The position numbers and the translations under genes were made by a program. A stretch of 64,000 bases of DNA from Cystobasidiopsis lactophilus (lineage: Eukaryota; Basidiomycota; Agaricostilbomycetes; Agaricostilbales; Chionosphaeraceae): positions 124,001 through 188,000 of the forward strand of contig BCIO01000005.1 in the NCBI GenBank assembly GCA_001599975.1, read 5' to 3'. Positions 1-10,212 of this stretch are shown here, one piece after another. The number at the start of each line of letters is the position of its first letter. Positions within the stretch are counted from its first letter, which is position 1. Below the pieces are notes generated by a model. That model worked only from the letters and a program-made list of their open reading frames with translations, was not told where the DNA came from and did no database searches.

Positions 1-884
1 CAGCACGACTTGCACGGTGGCTCCGGCCGTACTGGGACACATTCTCAACTTCCTGTTAGAACAAATGGCCACAATACACCTACTTCACATACGCCAGGTA
101 TCGAGTAGGCATGATGGCAAGGCAGGCGTCTGTTACGAAGAATAAGGATCAACTTTGAGCGAAGGCAAGCCGTTCAGAATCGCAAACTTACGCATAGTTT
201 GTGCCGACAAGTACACCAAGTAGGTTTGCCATGCAGTGGGCGTAAAGTCGTAATAGAAAGACGCGCAGGCCATCTGTCCATGGATGCGTCAGTCGCAAGT
301 AAAGAGAGAGGCAGGACGGTCTCCATACAATGAATGAAGCGAAAATCCAATTGGTGGATGGTGCACAAGTTGCCTGGCCAAGCATGTTGTGCCAGCCTGC
401 TCGTGGTGATGAGCACCCAGTCACGAAGCAGTAGCCCATGCCAAAACTGACCAGCGATCCACGCGCAAATGGGGCCATAGCCGGGAGGAGCCAGGCGATA
501 GGAGGCGTAGTACAAGCCACCAGCGGTGGGCATAGAGGATGCCAGCTCGCCCATGGACATGAAGACGCAGATGGCGAAGATTGAAGTCAGAGGCCACGCC
601 CAAACCAACCCCGCATATCCGGAGTATCCGATGGTGGCATAAAGAGAGCCGGCAATGCCGACGAAGAGACCAGTAACGGCAAATGACAGGCAGTAGACCG
701 TGAATGTGTTGAACTCGCGCTGGGTGGCGAATCGGATTAAAATAAATCTGCGGTGAGCAAAAGGGAAGCCAACCTTGAACTCAGCACGGTAACCTGATGC
801 GCACAGCTCTGTTAGCCTGTACCTAGAGTCAAGTGAGTAGATCGCACCCACCCAGAGACTCGAGGTGGTCGTTGTCCGCTGCAT
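1..884 (-). CDS. APC-family amino acid/choline permease, N-terminal part (runs off window)
   Basis: Plasma-membrane transporter of the amino acid-polyamine-choline superfamily, nearest in pattern to the fungal GABA/choline permease group (UGA4, HNM1/BAT1-like), which are known as proton-coupled importers. Reading leftward from 884, several short introns keep one frame. Seen in order: 'GYRAEFK', 'NTFTVYCLSFAVTGLF' (first membrane helix), 'MGELASSMPTAGGLYYASYR' and 'LAPPGYGPICAWIAG', which is the family signature. After an intron at about 400-450 come 'WHNMLGQA', then 'DFTPTAWQTYLVYL', then 'PTRYLAKLR'. Members are usually 500-560 residues, so about half lies outside the window. The first Met at 884 is the simplest start, but another intron follows it almost at once and the exact N-terminus is uncertain. 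Substrate cannot be told from what is visible. Confidence 0.8.
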
Positions 885-1728
885 GGGTCGCGCTCAGTCT
901 GCTGAGGGATTCGCCGCTGTCAGCTACCGAAGCAACGCCAGTGTCAACTTCGTCTTTGCCCATCCTGGATGATATGGGAAGAACAAGAGATAAAGAAACC
1001 TATCACTTCGTAGGAGTCCGAGTCCCAGTCCTGAGCCAATTCGCGGAGAGATTAAGCGTTCAAGCGTCGTCCAAATTTTAGCAGCGCAATCAGTAATGTA
1101 CACGCCCATTACACGTCTCAAGCCATGATTTCTCCACACTGACGAATGAGTGCGAGGGATTCGAAAGCAGACAGGCAGCAAGGCTCCTTCAGAATTGTGC
1201 AAGGCTCAGGCGTAGTACAGCGGGACTGGCAAGTTTGGCAGCGACTTGGGGTCTGTTTAGGGGTCCCTTATCTTCGATAGTCTCCCATCTTGGCATTTGC
1301 AATTGTTTCAGTCTCGCGAGAGGCAGATCGAAAGAGCAGAGAGCGCAGGCGCCACAGCAGTTCAACAGCGGGCCGGATCATCCTGCTCGGCATCGCACAT
1401 CGCGTGTCGTGGGCTGCTGGCACCGGGCGTACGTCTTCATTCGTGCATACGGGGTGTAAAAGAGGGTGCCGGTGAAGCCTTTTATTGGAAATGGTGGCGA
1501 AAAAGGCTCAAGAGGGCGGTTCCAGCGGCGAAGGTAATTTTGATGGCATCATGGCGCTTCTGGGTTGATGTTTCGTGGCCACTGAGCAGTTACAAGGTAG
1601 TGCCTTCCAAAGTCGTACAATCGACATTGAGCTCCAAATGCACGTAAACCCGTTTCTAGCTTCCAATCCGCCCCTGCCTTCTCCACAAGGTCCACAGCAA
1701 CAAAAGCACGATACCAGCGTGACTAAAA
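885..1728. other. Intergenic region upstream of the permease
   Basis: No gene recognised on either strand. It should hold the permease promoter and the 3' end of the next minus-strand gene. Around 1350-1440 there is weak resemblance to 3252-3380, upstream of that next gene (shared 'gcgccacagca' and 'gcacatcgcg'). This could be an old duplicated upstream block, but the match is short. Confidence 0.4.
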
Positions 1729-2999
1729 TCAATGTTTGATGCAGCCTGTTAAAATGGAGAGGAGATCAGCGCGCTAGGCCAGGAAAGATGAGGCTCTGAA
1801 CAGAATCGAACTGACCTGCATCGAAGAACGAGGTCAGAGACTTTGCGTTCTTGACTAAGCCCGATAGATTCGCCACGTATTTGCTGTAGGTGATGCACTT
1901 TCCAGAGCCAAACGAGTAGGCACGGCAGGTCTGGTTTGAGGTGCAATATGATTGACAGCTTGCAAAGCTCGAAACGCCGCTGTAGGTGGCAATGGTCTGT
2001 GGACAAGGAGCGTTGGACTCGATAGAATTCATGGATCAAGGTCCTCACCTGGCTCGTAGCCGATGAGCCCGTCAAGAGGTTGGCTTGGACGCTGCAGCTG
2101 CGCGAAGGGACGCATTCGATGTCATAAAGTGCTGTGGTGACCGCCGACGACGCCTGGTAGTTTCCAGTTGCACGGAGGGCAAACAATTGGCATTGGCGAC
2201 CGGCAAAGCTGTAGCCAAGGCAGTGGTAGTTGGTCGGCGACGCGCATTGCATGTACTGTGTTTTTCTCATAAGCGCTGGGTCAAGCTCCGCACAAAGACG
2301 CTACACTTACGCAATCGTAGGGGGTGTACATTGAAGTGGTGATGGTTTTTAGAAGTGATTTGTATGAGGTGAGCGCGGCACTGGGGATCCCCGTTTTTCC
2401 ACAGGTGGCCGCCGGAAGAGCGCACTGATCAAGTATCAGCGCCTGTGTCTTCTAAAAACTGGAGAACTCACGGCCTTGTCAAAGAAGGTCCAGTCTGAAA
2501 GGGCGCCCCCGAAGTTTCCGAAGTACTGGCTAGTTGACGGCACCGAGAACACTACGCGCGCGAATTGATAATTGCTTCAATTGTGATACCCGTCTCACGT
2601 ATCAAGACGAAGAATCACGTACAGTTACACTGGCCGATTCCAGATTGAAAACTGGCACAGGCGCCATTTGCTTTGCACATCTGTCGATTCGAGCTCGTTC
2701 CGGTCAGTTAACCTCCTGGGCTTCAAGCGGCGACGCGACTCACGCTCTGACAGGCTACAAAGCCGGGTACGCCATTAGTCGACGAGATGAAACCAACATC
2801 TTTAGCATGATCTTGCTGATCTGATTCAGAGCAAAGAGCATCAGCCTCAGAGGGACGCGAGAGTTCGCGATCGCGAGCATCGAACAATAGCAGGCTCACG
2901 ATTGGAATATCCATTCTTGTTACAGGTTAGAGCTCCTTGCGCTTGCGGCAGGAAAGCAAAGGCGGCCAAGAGGAGAGCGGTAGCGACGGACGAAAGCAT
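1729..2999 (-). CDS. Secreted Cys-rich protein with three PAN/Apple-like modules
   Basis: Predicted secreted or cell-surface protein. The start at 2999 opens a clear signal peptide (MLSSVATALLLAAFAFLPQA, then QG|ALTC). After splicing, three repeats share the pattern C-x3-C ... C-x-(S/A/G)-(F/Y)-x-(S/F)-G-x-x-C-x-L/T: 'CQSMCKANGACASFQSGIGQ', 'CYMQCASPTNYHCLGYSFAG' and 'CQSYCTSNQTCRAYSFGSGK'. This looks like the PAN/Apple fold, known for protein or carbohydrate binding. The assignment is mine from Cys spacing, not from a strong motif. Introns at about 2835-2890, 2694-2745, 2555-2610, 2419-2472, 2256-2310, 1988-2050 and 1749-1817 keep the frame. The last acceptor gives a short tail 'DAGCIKH' and a stop at 1729-1731. 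No enzyme motif is visible. Binding partner unknown. Confidence 0.6.
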
Positions 3000-3707
3000 G
3001 CTTGGCGGATGCAGAAAACAACAGCCACCAAAAGGTACAATTTGGGCAAGAACACGGCCGAGCTGGTGGTTTGGAACAAAGGAAGTCGCCCCTGATTTTT
3101 TGGCGGGCCCTTCGGGGCCCACCGCCTCTTGCGAAGATCGACGCGCCTCCTGACGGATCCCTGCCCACCGCCGCTCGGGGCTCTGTTTCCTTCTGTCGCC
3201 AAATATAGCGCAGCACATTCCAGAGACACGTAAAGCCTTCCCGCACAACCGTTGTACTACTGGCGATGCAGCAGAAAGCGAACGCGCCACAGCAATTCAT
3301 TAGACAGACTTAAGTATCTCCGCCATCCCTCTCGGCTTTGCACATCGCGCCATTGGGCGTAGTCTTAAGTGCAGCTGGCATGAATGATCGGGCCGATGGG
3401 GATTTTTATTGCCAAAGGCGCGCCAATCGAATTCGAGCATTGTCAGAGATTCATTTAGGGACAAGTGGCAGATCGGCGACGAGCAAGCCTGCTTTCCAAT
3501 GGCGCACAACTCTGACGAGCGTCTTTAGAGCCTCACGAAGGCATGCAGCATCCGACAGATCAGAAGAAGAACGTCGTCGCCCGGAGCAAGCCTGCCAGTG
3601 TGCAATGCGAGCGAATCGCCACTGCGTGACGCCGCCGGTCCGACAGTTTCTCTTTGTCGGTCGCCCCTTATGTGAGCTAGCACGCAAAGGCACCCATTTG
3701 AAGAGCC
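3000..3707. other. Divergent intergenic region
   Basis: Lies between the minus-strand PAN-like gene and the plus-strand ankyrin/SR gene, so it probably holds both promoters. No convincing coding sequence, RNA gene or long repeat was seen. Confidence 0.4.
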
Positions 3708-5414
3708 ATGCTGGACTGTGAGGCCAAAGGACCACGGTTGCCACCTGCGGTCACCGAGCCAATGCTCAGAAACAGGTTGTCCGCTTCTTGCTCTACTACA
3801 GCCGCGGTAGTGCCTCCAAACAACGCGATGGAAGTAGAAGCAGTAGCGTCACCAACAAAAGCCATGGAGTTCCTAACGAAGGCCTGCCGTTCTGGCAACC
3901 TTTACGAGGTTTTACGCACTCTGAAGACGGGATCCAAACTGGATCTCAACAGCTTTGTGGACCTGGGCGGTAACGTGGCCGAATCTTTTACGATCCGGGC
4001 ACACGCTCATCGGCGGACCAATTCCAGAGGAAGGCCGTGAGTAATAGAACGGAGCACGATTGCTCCGGTTTGACAGCTCTCCAAGCAGTCACCCTTCCCC
4101 TCGTTGAAGTCTTGCGACATTGCAAGACAGCGACTGACGACACGGACCGCTTTCGTATCGCCTGTGCTCTCCTGGCCAACGGAGCTGACCCCGGCGCAGA
4201 GAGCTTGATGGGGGCCGATTCATACTGCCCGCTTCTCGATTTCAAGCCCACTCCAGATGTGCCAGCATCGCAAGACATCGCCAAGGAGCTCCTGCGTGCC
4301 GCCACGTCCGAATATCTGCCTCGTAAGCTGGCTCCTTGATCAGCATGGATGCGCGTTTGATGTGGCCACTTTAGCTGCCGTCGTCCACAGTTTCTTGGAC
4401 AAGACCGCTGCTCAGCTGGATAGTCATTTCAACAGCACCTTCCGAGCGCCATTTCTCTCTGCCACTCCTAAGCCAAAGCTCACAAGGACCGCACTCTCTG
4501 CCAAGCCTTCCCCGACCGCACCTAGTTCGCCCCCTAGTCCTTCAGTTGCAGTTTCCAAGCTTCCTAAAGAGCCAGCCGCTATGCGAAACCCACCCACAGA
4601 GCCGCTGGCCATGAGGGCTACCGCCACGTCCCGCATGCGTGGGGTACCAACGACGAGCGAAGCTTTGATTCGTACTGTCGTCCAAGAGACACCTCTCTCG
4701 TCGCCGTCCCATTCTGTCGGAGATGATGATGACTTGGAAATCATCGATGCTGACCAGTGGGAGCTCGAAATCCAAGCGCGCAGACAAATCCACAACAGCA
4801 AGATTTCGCCATCGACCTCGTTGGCGAAAAGCCACCCACGCGTTCCTGCCGATGGCAGACCTCGTTCTCGCAGCCCAGGCACTGATCGGCAACGACGCTC
4901 TTCCCCAACCTGCCATCGCTACTCGCGGTCGGTTTCACCTCGTGCCCATCGCCACCCCCGTTCCCCTTCGCCTTCCTTTTTTGCGCATGACTTCGACCTT
5001 TTTCGCTCGTCCAGACGATCCAGAAGCCCCTACCATCGCAGACGATCGCCGTCGGCATCGCGTTTCTCAAGACGGTCTCCCTCGCCATGGCCCCAGTCTT
5101 CCAGCTACCGGGTTTACAGAGAGCCGAGTAGGTCAGAAGTCCGACAGCACCAAAGTAGCCGCCATTTCCAAACCCTGCTCGACGCAATTAGTAGCATTAC
5201 CCTCAGAACCGGCAGCATCAAGGCTAGCGTTCCGGCGGTGCTCTTGGCGCTGGGTGATCATCCCGCCCGGTTGGGCTACACCTCTCCTTACGACTTGATT
5301 CGTGAAGCCGAGATGAGTGGCGTGATCGAAGTCGGGAACAAGCATCGGACGCCCTGGATCACCATCCCTAGACAGAGCGCAGAATTGGCTCCATCCCTTC
5401 GCCGGCGCCGCTGA
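3708..5414 (+). CDS. Ankyrin-like, SR-rich protein with C-terminal OST-HTH/LOTUS-like region
   Basis: Not a gene I can name. Spliced parts: an N-terminal region with 'MEFLTKACRSGNLYEVLRTL', typical of an ankyrin first helix pair, and a second ankyrin-like stretch 'RIACALLANGADPGAE'. A low-complexity middle follows, rich in RS/SR/SP dipeptides (about 4860-5110, e.g. 'RSRSP' and 'RRSPSP'), as in splicing or RNA-processing factors. The C-terminal block (about 5155-5375) has 'LLDAISSI', 'SVPAVLLALGDHPARLGYTS' and 'YDLIREAEMSGVIEVG'. Its helix-turn-helix spacing and terminal strand resemble an OST-HTH/LOTUS RNA-binding domain; this is a tentative call. Introns at about 3970-4028, 4038-4079 and 4322-4373 restore one frame. 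Start could be 3708 or the in-frame Met at about 3828. Inferred role: RNA-associated regulator. Confidence 0.55.
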
Positions 5415-5748
5415 TGGTCTCACAGGATTCATGTTCAAACTTGCTGGGCTGGGCACGTTGCTCAGTGGCTGTTGTGCTGCAGCTGTGTCTTTGGATGGGT
5501 TGTTCGGGTTTTGGGTTTTGGTGTGGCAGGCACGGCTTCAAGAGAAGGCAGTTGGGGAAATGTCCATGGAGAATTTCGTGCTTGTCAAAGAGCCACTTTT
5601 TGGAGTGAATGGTGCCATGCCAAAGTTCATCTGTTCCTCTTTGGAACCGCCACAAAAGATCGAATTAGAAACCAATGAGCTCTAGCAAGATTCGTTGCAT
5701 CTATGTCTATGTCGTTCGTCCGAGTTGATGGGAGTACATTCCAGTCTC
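5415..5748. other. Convergent intergenic region
   Basis: 3' regions of the convergent ankyrin/SR gene and the GNAT gene. Nothing else recognised. Confidence 0.4.
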
Positions 5749-6652
5749 TCATGACGCTGCGGGGGGAGTGGGCTTCCACAAAAAGCAAGGAAAGCTCAGC
5801 TTGCCCGCGGGGTTGGCCGCATCGATCCAGCCCGTCGCAGCGAGCTCGAAATCTTCCTTGATGTATAGCAGCTGGCCTTGGTCGGAAGCCTCGAGCCAGA
5901 CGGGCACGTTCTCCTCTTGAGCTTGGGCCGTGCCCCAGCGCAAAAGAGCGCGGCCAACGCCTTTGCGAGTCCAATCTGGCCGAGTGGCCAATAACGAGAG
6001 ATAGCTGGCCCTTCGTTTTGAGAATCCGAAGTGGAGGTGAATATTGAAGCGCTCACTAGTGTGGTGTAGACCCGAGATGCTCACGCCGCAAGCGGAACGT
6101 TTCGTTCTTGAAGTCCTCCCACATCTTGACATTGTCCAGCCTGCCCTCCGGATAGCCTGCAGCATCACCATATGCACAGGTCAGACACTGCGTTCCGAAA
6201 GGAATGAAAGGAAGCGGACCATTGGGATAGTACTCCTTGGGGATGGGGACGCCGGGCTTGCTCCATTCCGCCAGGCCAATGATCTCGCCGCTGAGAGAGA
6301 CGGCCTTTTTCCAGACGTACTTCCCAGAAGCAAAGGACACCTTGAACTCCTCCTCTTGGTCCTTGACCCGCTCTGGGTTCGCCGGGTCTTCGAGCGGCTG
6401 TGGCGGCAATCGGCCTTGAGCTTTCGGGAGACGGAGAGAAGAGGTCGTTAAACTCACGACGCCCCAATTGATCAAGAGATCAAGCTCTTCTCGGCCATCG
6501 AACGCTGAAGCCCAGCAGCGAGCGAGTTCAGGAATCTTGGGGGATCGAGTCAGCCTCTCGAGCCCTGCACCACCAAATGAGGCGGGCAACGAACATCTTC
6601 GGGAACGCAATCTTGGATTATGAAGTCCAAAGTCATCTTCGGAATTGGTCAA
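5749..6652 (-). CDS. GNAT-family N-acetyltransferase
   Basis: Predicted acetyl-CoA-dependent N-acetyltransferase of the common fungal GNAT type. An N-terminal 'KIPELARCWASAF' matches the usual first strand-helix. Mid-protein there is 'IIGLAEWSKPGVPIP'. The acetyl-CoA loop is intact: 'LLATRPDWTRKGVGRALL' carries the R/Q-x-x-G-x-G/A motif as R-K-G-V-G-R. The last motif 'VWLEASDQGQLLYIKEDFE' is typical of the C-terminal strand and helix. An intron of 51 nt at about 6003-6053 joins 'HLGSTPH' to 'YYLSLLAT' and restores exactly the family pattern; an upstream intron lies near 6412-6454. The first Met at 6652 is assumed. Substrate not predictable; many relatives act on small molecules. It is not close to the two tandem GNAT genes at 59-62 kb. 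Confidence 0.75.
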
Positions 6653-7307
6653 AGCTCGAGGATCAAAAGCGACAAGAATAGGCGAGTCAAGGCAAGCGAG
6701 AGGACGGCGGCGAGTGGCGAGCTGACAAAAGCGGATTTGGCTGGCGCTCCCTGATCAATCCTTTAATGCAGCCGAGAAAGCTTAAGAGATAGAGAATAAA
6801 GAGAAATACAACGTCTCGAGCGAAGCCGCGCTTCCGCTGTGTGAGTGCTGTGTGTTAGCTCTCCGCCTAACACAGCACCCTCTCGTGACCTGTGACAAGC
6901 GACACCAAAATTCCGCGTCTGAACTTCAGTCTGAGTGGCGACCGTCGACCCTGAGCTGTTCAAGGTATCACGCGTGATATCGAGAGGCAGCAGGTCCTTC
7001 TCCAGCCTGGCAGCTTCCGCGATCTGCAACTTGCCGCTCAAGATTTTCTGGCAGCCTGGCTAATGTAGCGGCCTTCTGCTGTCTTTCCTGGCTAGCGATG
7101 CACTGGTGCTGTTCTTCGATACAGTGCCAGCCAGAACAGATCAGAACAAGACGCGAAGGACGACGCGCAAGCTGATCAGGCAACTACTATCAGGCATAAG
7201 CATTGGCTAAAGCTGCGATCCAGGCATGGCTCGTTGTTGTTCGAAGCTTCTGTTGTTGCCTTCTGCCAGGTGTCTTCTGTCCCTGTTGCTCCCGTCGACC
7301 GTCCGAA
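6653..7307. other. Divergent intergenic region
   Basis: Probably the shared upstream region of the minus-strand GNAT gene and the plus-strand mucin-like gene. No gene recognised; several short open frames here have no coherent pattern. Confidence 0.4.
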
Positions 7308-10035
7308 ATGCTGTTGCCGCTGTTTCTGTTGGTTGCTGTGCCACTGGCCGGCGCTGCCGGGTTCGCCCAGTTTAATTACATTCAGGACGGCGACTTCGAG
7401 CTGGCTAACCCGACAAACTATTGGAGCACGGGCGGTGTCTCGTTTACCAGCACGTACACCTCACCAGACGCCTATTCTGGATCCTACGCCAAAGAGTATC
7501 TTTTGACCTCTACCACCGTTCAAACTGCTCAGACTGTCCTGATCCAATATCTGGATGTCCCTGTCCCGGCGGGAACCAACTATGTCCTCACCTTCTACAT
7601 GTCCTACTCCAATGTGAATTCTGCTGCAGTCAGCAGTGAGTGTCCCAAGCAACGCACTGCCTCTCTTGCTGAACACATGCCGCCCACAGCCAGCTTGCTC
7701 GTATATTCATATGATGCATCACAAGCCCATAACGACATCAGTGAGCTTTATAACAATCTGGGAACAGATGGAATCGCGACGACGATCCCCGGTGGCGGAG
7801 GGGCTCTCTATGTGCGTTTCGCCAAAGCCCAACCCACGCGCATTCCACCCGACTGACTCCAGCTTTCCTCAATCCAGCGGAAATTCTCACTCGTAGGCGT
7901 TTGGCAGACAGTATGAAGCGGAAACTCGAACGCTGAGAGCGCCACGTTCTCAGACTGGTATCACTACACATGGCATCAGCGTCCTCACCTTTCAGCTTAG
8001 TGCGTCGCCAACTACGAGTGGTCAGGCGTCCTTCCTGTTCGACATCGATTACATCACTCTGCGTGCGCCGCTTCTCTGCTTTTGGACCTAGTCAGAGCTG
8101 ACAAAGGCCACCTCCTGGTGCAGTTGGAGACGTCGAGCCGGTCAATCCGACCAGTATGTCGACGACTTAACTTCTGACTTGCTGTCTGTTTTGACCGTGA
8201 GCCTCAGCGACGACCACGACTACGACCGCAACTTCGACCACCTCGACTTTTCCAGTCACTAGTGCGCCTTCTTTCGCGCATAAATCAAATTGGATTCTTC
8301 TGACTCTTCAAATTGCAGCTTCGACCGCGTACTTCATTCCCCAGGTGACGACAATTCCATCGTCAACCCGTAAGTGAAGCTTTTTCGCCTTCACCCAACG
8401 CGGGAGCTGAAATCGCAGGAGCAGTCACCGTGCAGCGCCTTTTGACCTCAACAGAAGGTATGTTTTTGCCAACTGGCGTGGTGTGCTCAGTGCAGGCTGA
8501 GCCCAAGCTCAATAGTGGATCTGGCAACGACTTCCACCACGAAAACAAAGACTGGTCTGGATCTTTTCTTTCAAACATGAGTTGTTTGATTCTCAAGTGG
8601 CGCTGCTACAGACATCGCGACCATTCAGCCTCTGACGACCTCGGACCTCACCAGCACTGTTGGTAGGGCCACGCTTCCCCTCTACCCGTTGACGCTTCTA
8701 AACCGACTGTGCTTCAGTGGTCGCTTATTCTCGCTTGACCACCACCACATCTCCATCATCCACGGGTGCGTTGGTCTTCCTGCCCAATAGCTTCCAGCGC
8801 ACATCTCTTACATTCAATTGTCGCCGGCCTTCAGTTACTGAAACGAGTACTCCTCAAGATACTACCAGTGCGTCATGCCTTCTTTGGTGCCCGGTACCAA
8901 ATCCAAATTGTATCACTGATTTCGGTCGACTTCCAGCATCCACTGTCACTCCCAGCACTGCGGTGACCAGCGTGGCCTTCTCGACAGTTCCGTACGCCAC
9001 GTTGACCGAGACCTACACAGGGTGTGCTCAATTGTCTGCAAAGCTCTCCTTGCGCTGATTTGTCTCTCGAGCAGCCGAGCGAGCGTTCAATACACAACCC
9101 GGACCGTTGCCCGCCCTACCAAAACCCACGTTCAGACGATCTATGTCGTTCATACTGTTCGACCTACGAAGAAATGCTCCCGAAAGAACGCCTTCCATGC
9201 TGTCCAACACAAGCGGGACCTGGTGGAGCGTGCGCAGCCCACTCTCCCATCCGTGACGCAGGCAACAACGACCTTCACTACTACCACCTCCACCGTCATC
9301 ACGACTACAACGACCACGGCCACGTCTAGCACGCTGACGGTCACGCCTGTCATCCTCGTGAGTCGCGTCGCCATTTTGCGACCTTGAGTTGCACTAATTC
9401 ATTGAGCAGCCGACCGTCACCGTCGTTGGCCCAGCCGACGTTTCCTTGACCTACACGACCAGCTCGACAACCACGACTACCTCGCTCACCGAGACGCAGC
9501 GCTTCTTCACCGAGACCACGCAGACCACGACGCTGCCCCTGCAGACCGTCTCCCAGATCGAGTACGACTTTGTCACTGGTCCACCGCGCTACAACAAGGT
9601 CGTCACGGCCCCGACCGCCTTAACGACGACGACGACCAGCCTGCCAACCGGGACCGTGACCGAGATTGACGAAGCGGCCACCCGGACCGACATTGTGTAG
9701 GCCCGAACTTGATGCGTTCTGACGTCTTGGTCTGACTTCTTTCCTCTTTCTCCAACAGTGGCACGACCACCTCCTTGGTCGGCAGCGGCTTGTCGATTGA
9801 CCACACGAGCATTCACCCGACCATCACCAGGTTGGTTGTTGCTGCGACCCTCCTTTCCAGCCTTTCCGCGTCTGACTTTGGGCCACGCAGGGTTGTCAAC
9901 GTTACTCCTAGGCCCACCAAGACTGTCACTGTTAAGAAGACGGCTACGTGAGCGCTTGCTTCATTCCGGTGGCGTTCTTTGAGCTCACAAATCGGCTGCA
10001 GCGTGACGGTCCTTTTCCCGTCGTGCCTTGCTTAG
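7308..10035 (+). CDS. Secreted lectin-like head with long Thr/Ser-rich mucin-like tail
   Basis: Predicted secreted or wall-bound glycoprotein. Start at 7308 gives a signal peptide (MLLPLFLLVAVPLAGAAG). The head (about 7360-8070) has the beta-sandwich pattern of a carbohydrate-binding or galactose-binding-like module: 'YIQDGDFELANPTNYW' at its start and 'ASFLFDIDYITL' at its end, after splicing through introns at about 7637-7690, 7811-7878 and 7931-7973. The rest is many short exons coding Thr/Ser/Val-rich tracts such as 'TTTTTTTATSTTS', 'TTTFTTTTSTVITTTTTTAT' and 'PRPTKTVTVKKTATV', ending at TAG 10033-10035. Such tracts are usually heavily O-mannosylated. No GPI signal was evident. Inferred role: surface adhesion or coat. 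Exon joins in the repeat-rich part are less certain than in the head. Confidence 0.6.
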
Positions 10036-10212
10036 TTATCTTTTCGATATTTCTCGATCCCTCATGGAGCATACCGTACTGCCTCGCGAGGCTTTGAGTC
10101 ACAAAGTGGAGCTGTATTGTTTTGAAGCCTGTCACACCAGCTGTGAAACCTGGCGTTGTTTTGAATGCCCCATTTCTTTCGCCTGCCACCACCGCCTTGT
10201 ACTTGGGTCATC

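Noticed and set aside
1508-3300. Resemblance between the regions upstream of the permease and of the PAN-like gene as a coding duplication
   Set aside because: Shared stretches are short and do not keep any reading frame; at most an old non-coding duplication.
4322-4342. A 21-nt mini-intron in the ankyrin/SR gene
   Set aside because: The same donor with a later acceptor (tttag at about 4373) gives a normal 52-nt intron and keeps the frame.
6056-6451. Plus-strand frame of 135 codons over the GNAT gene
   Set aside because: Antisense shadow of the GNAT exons.
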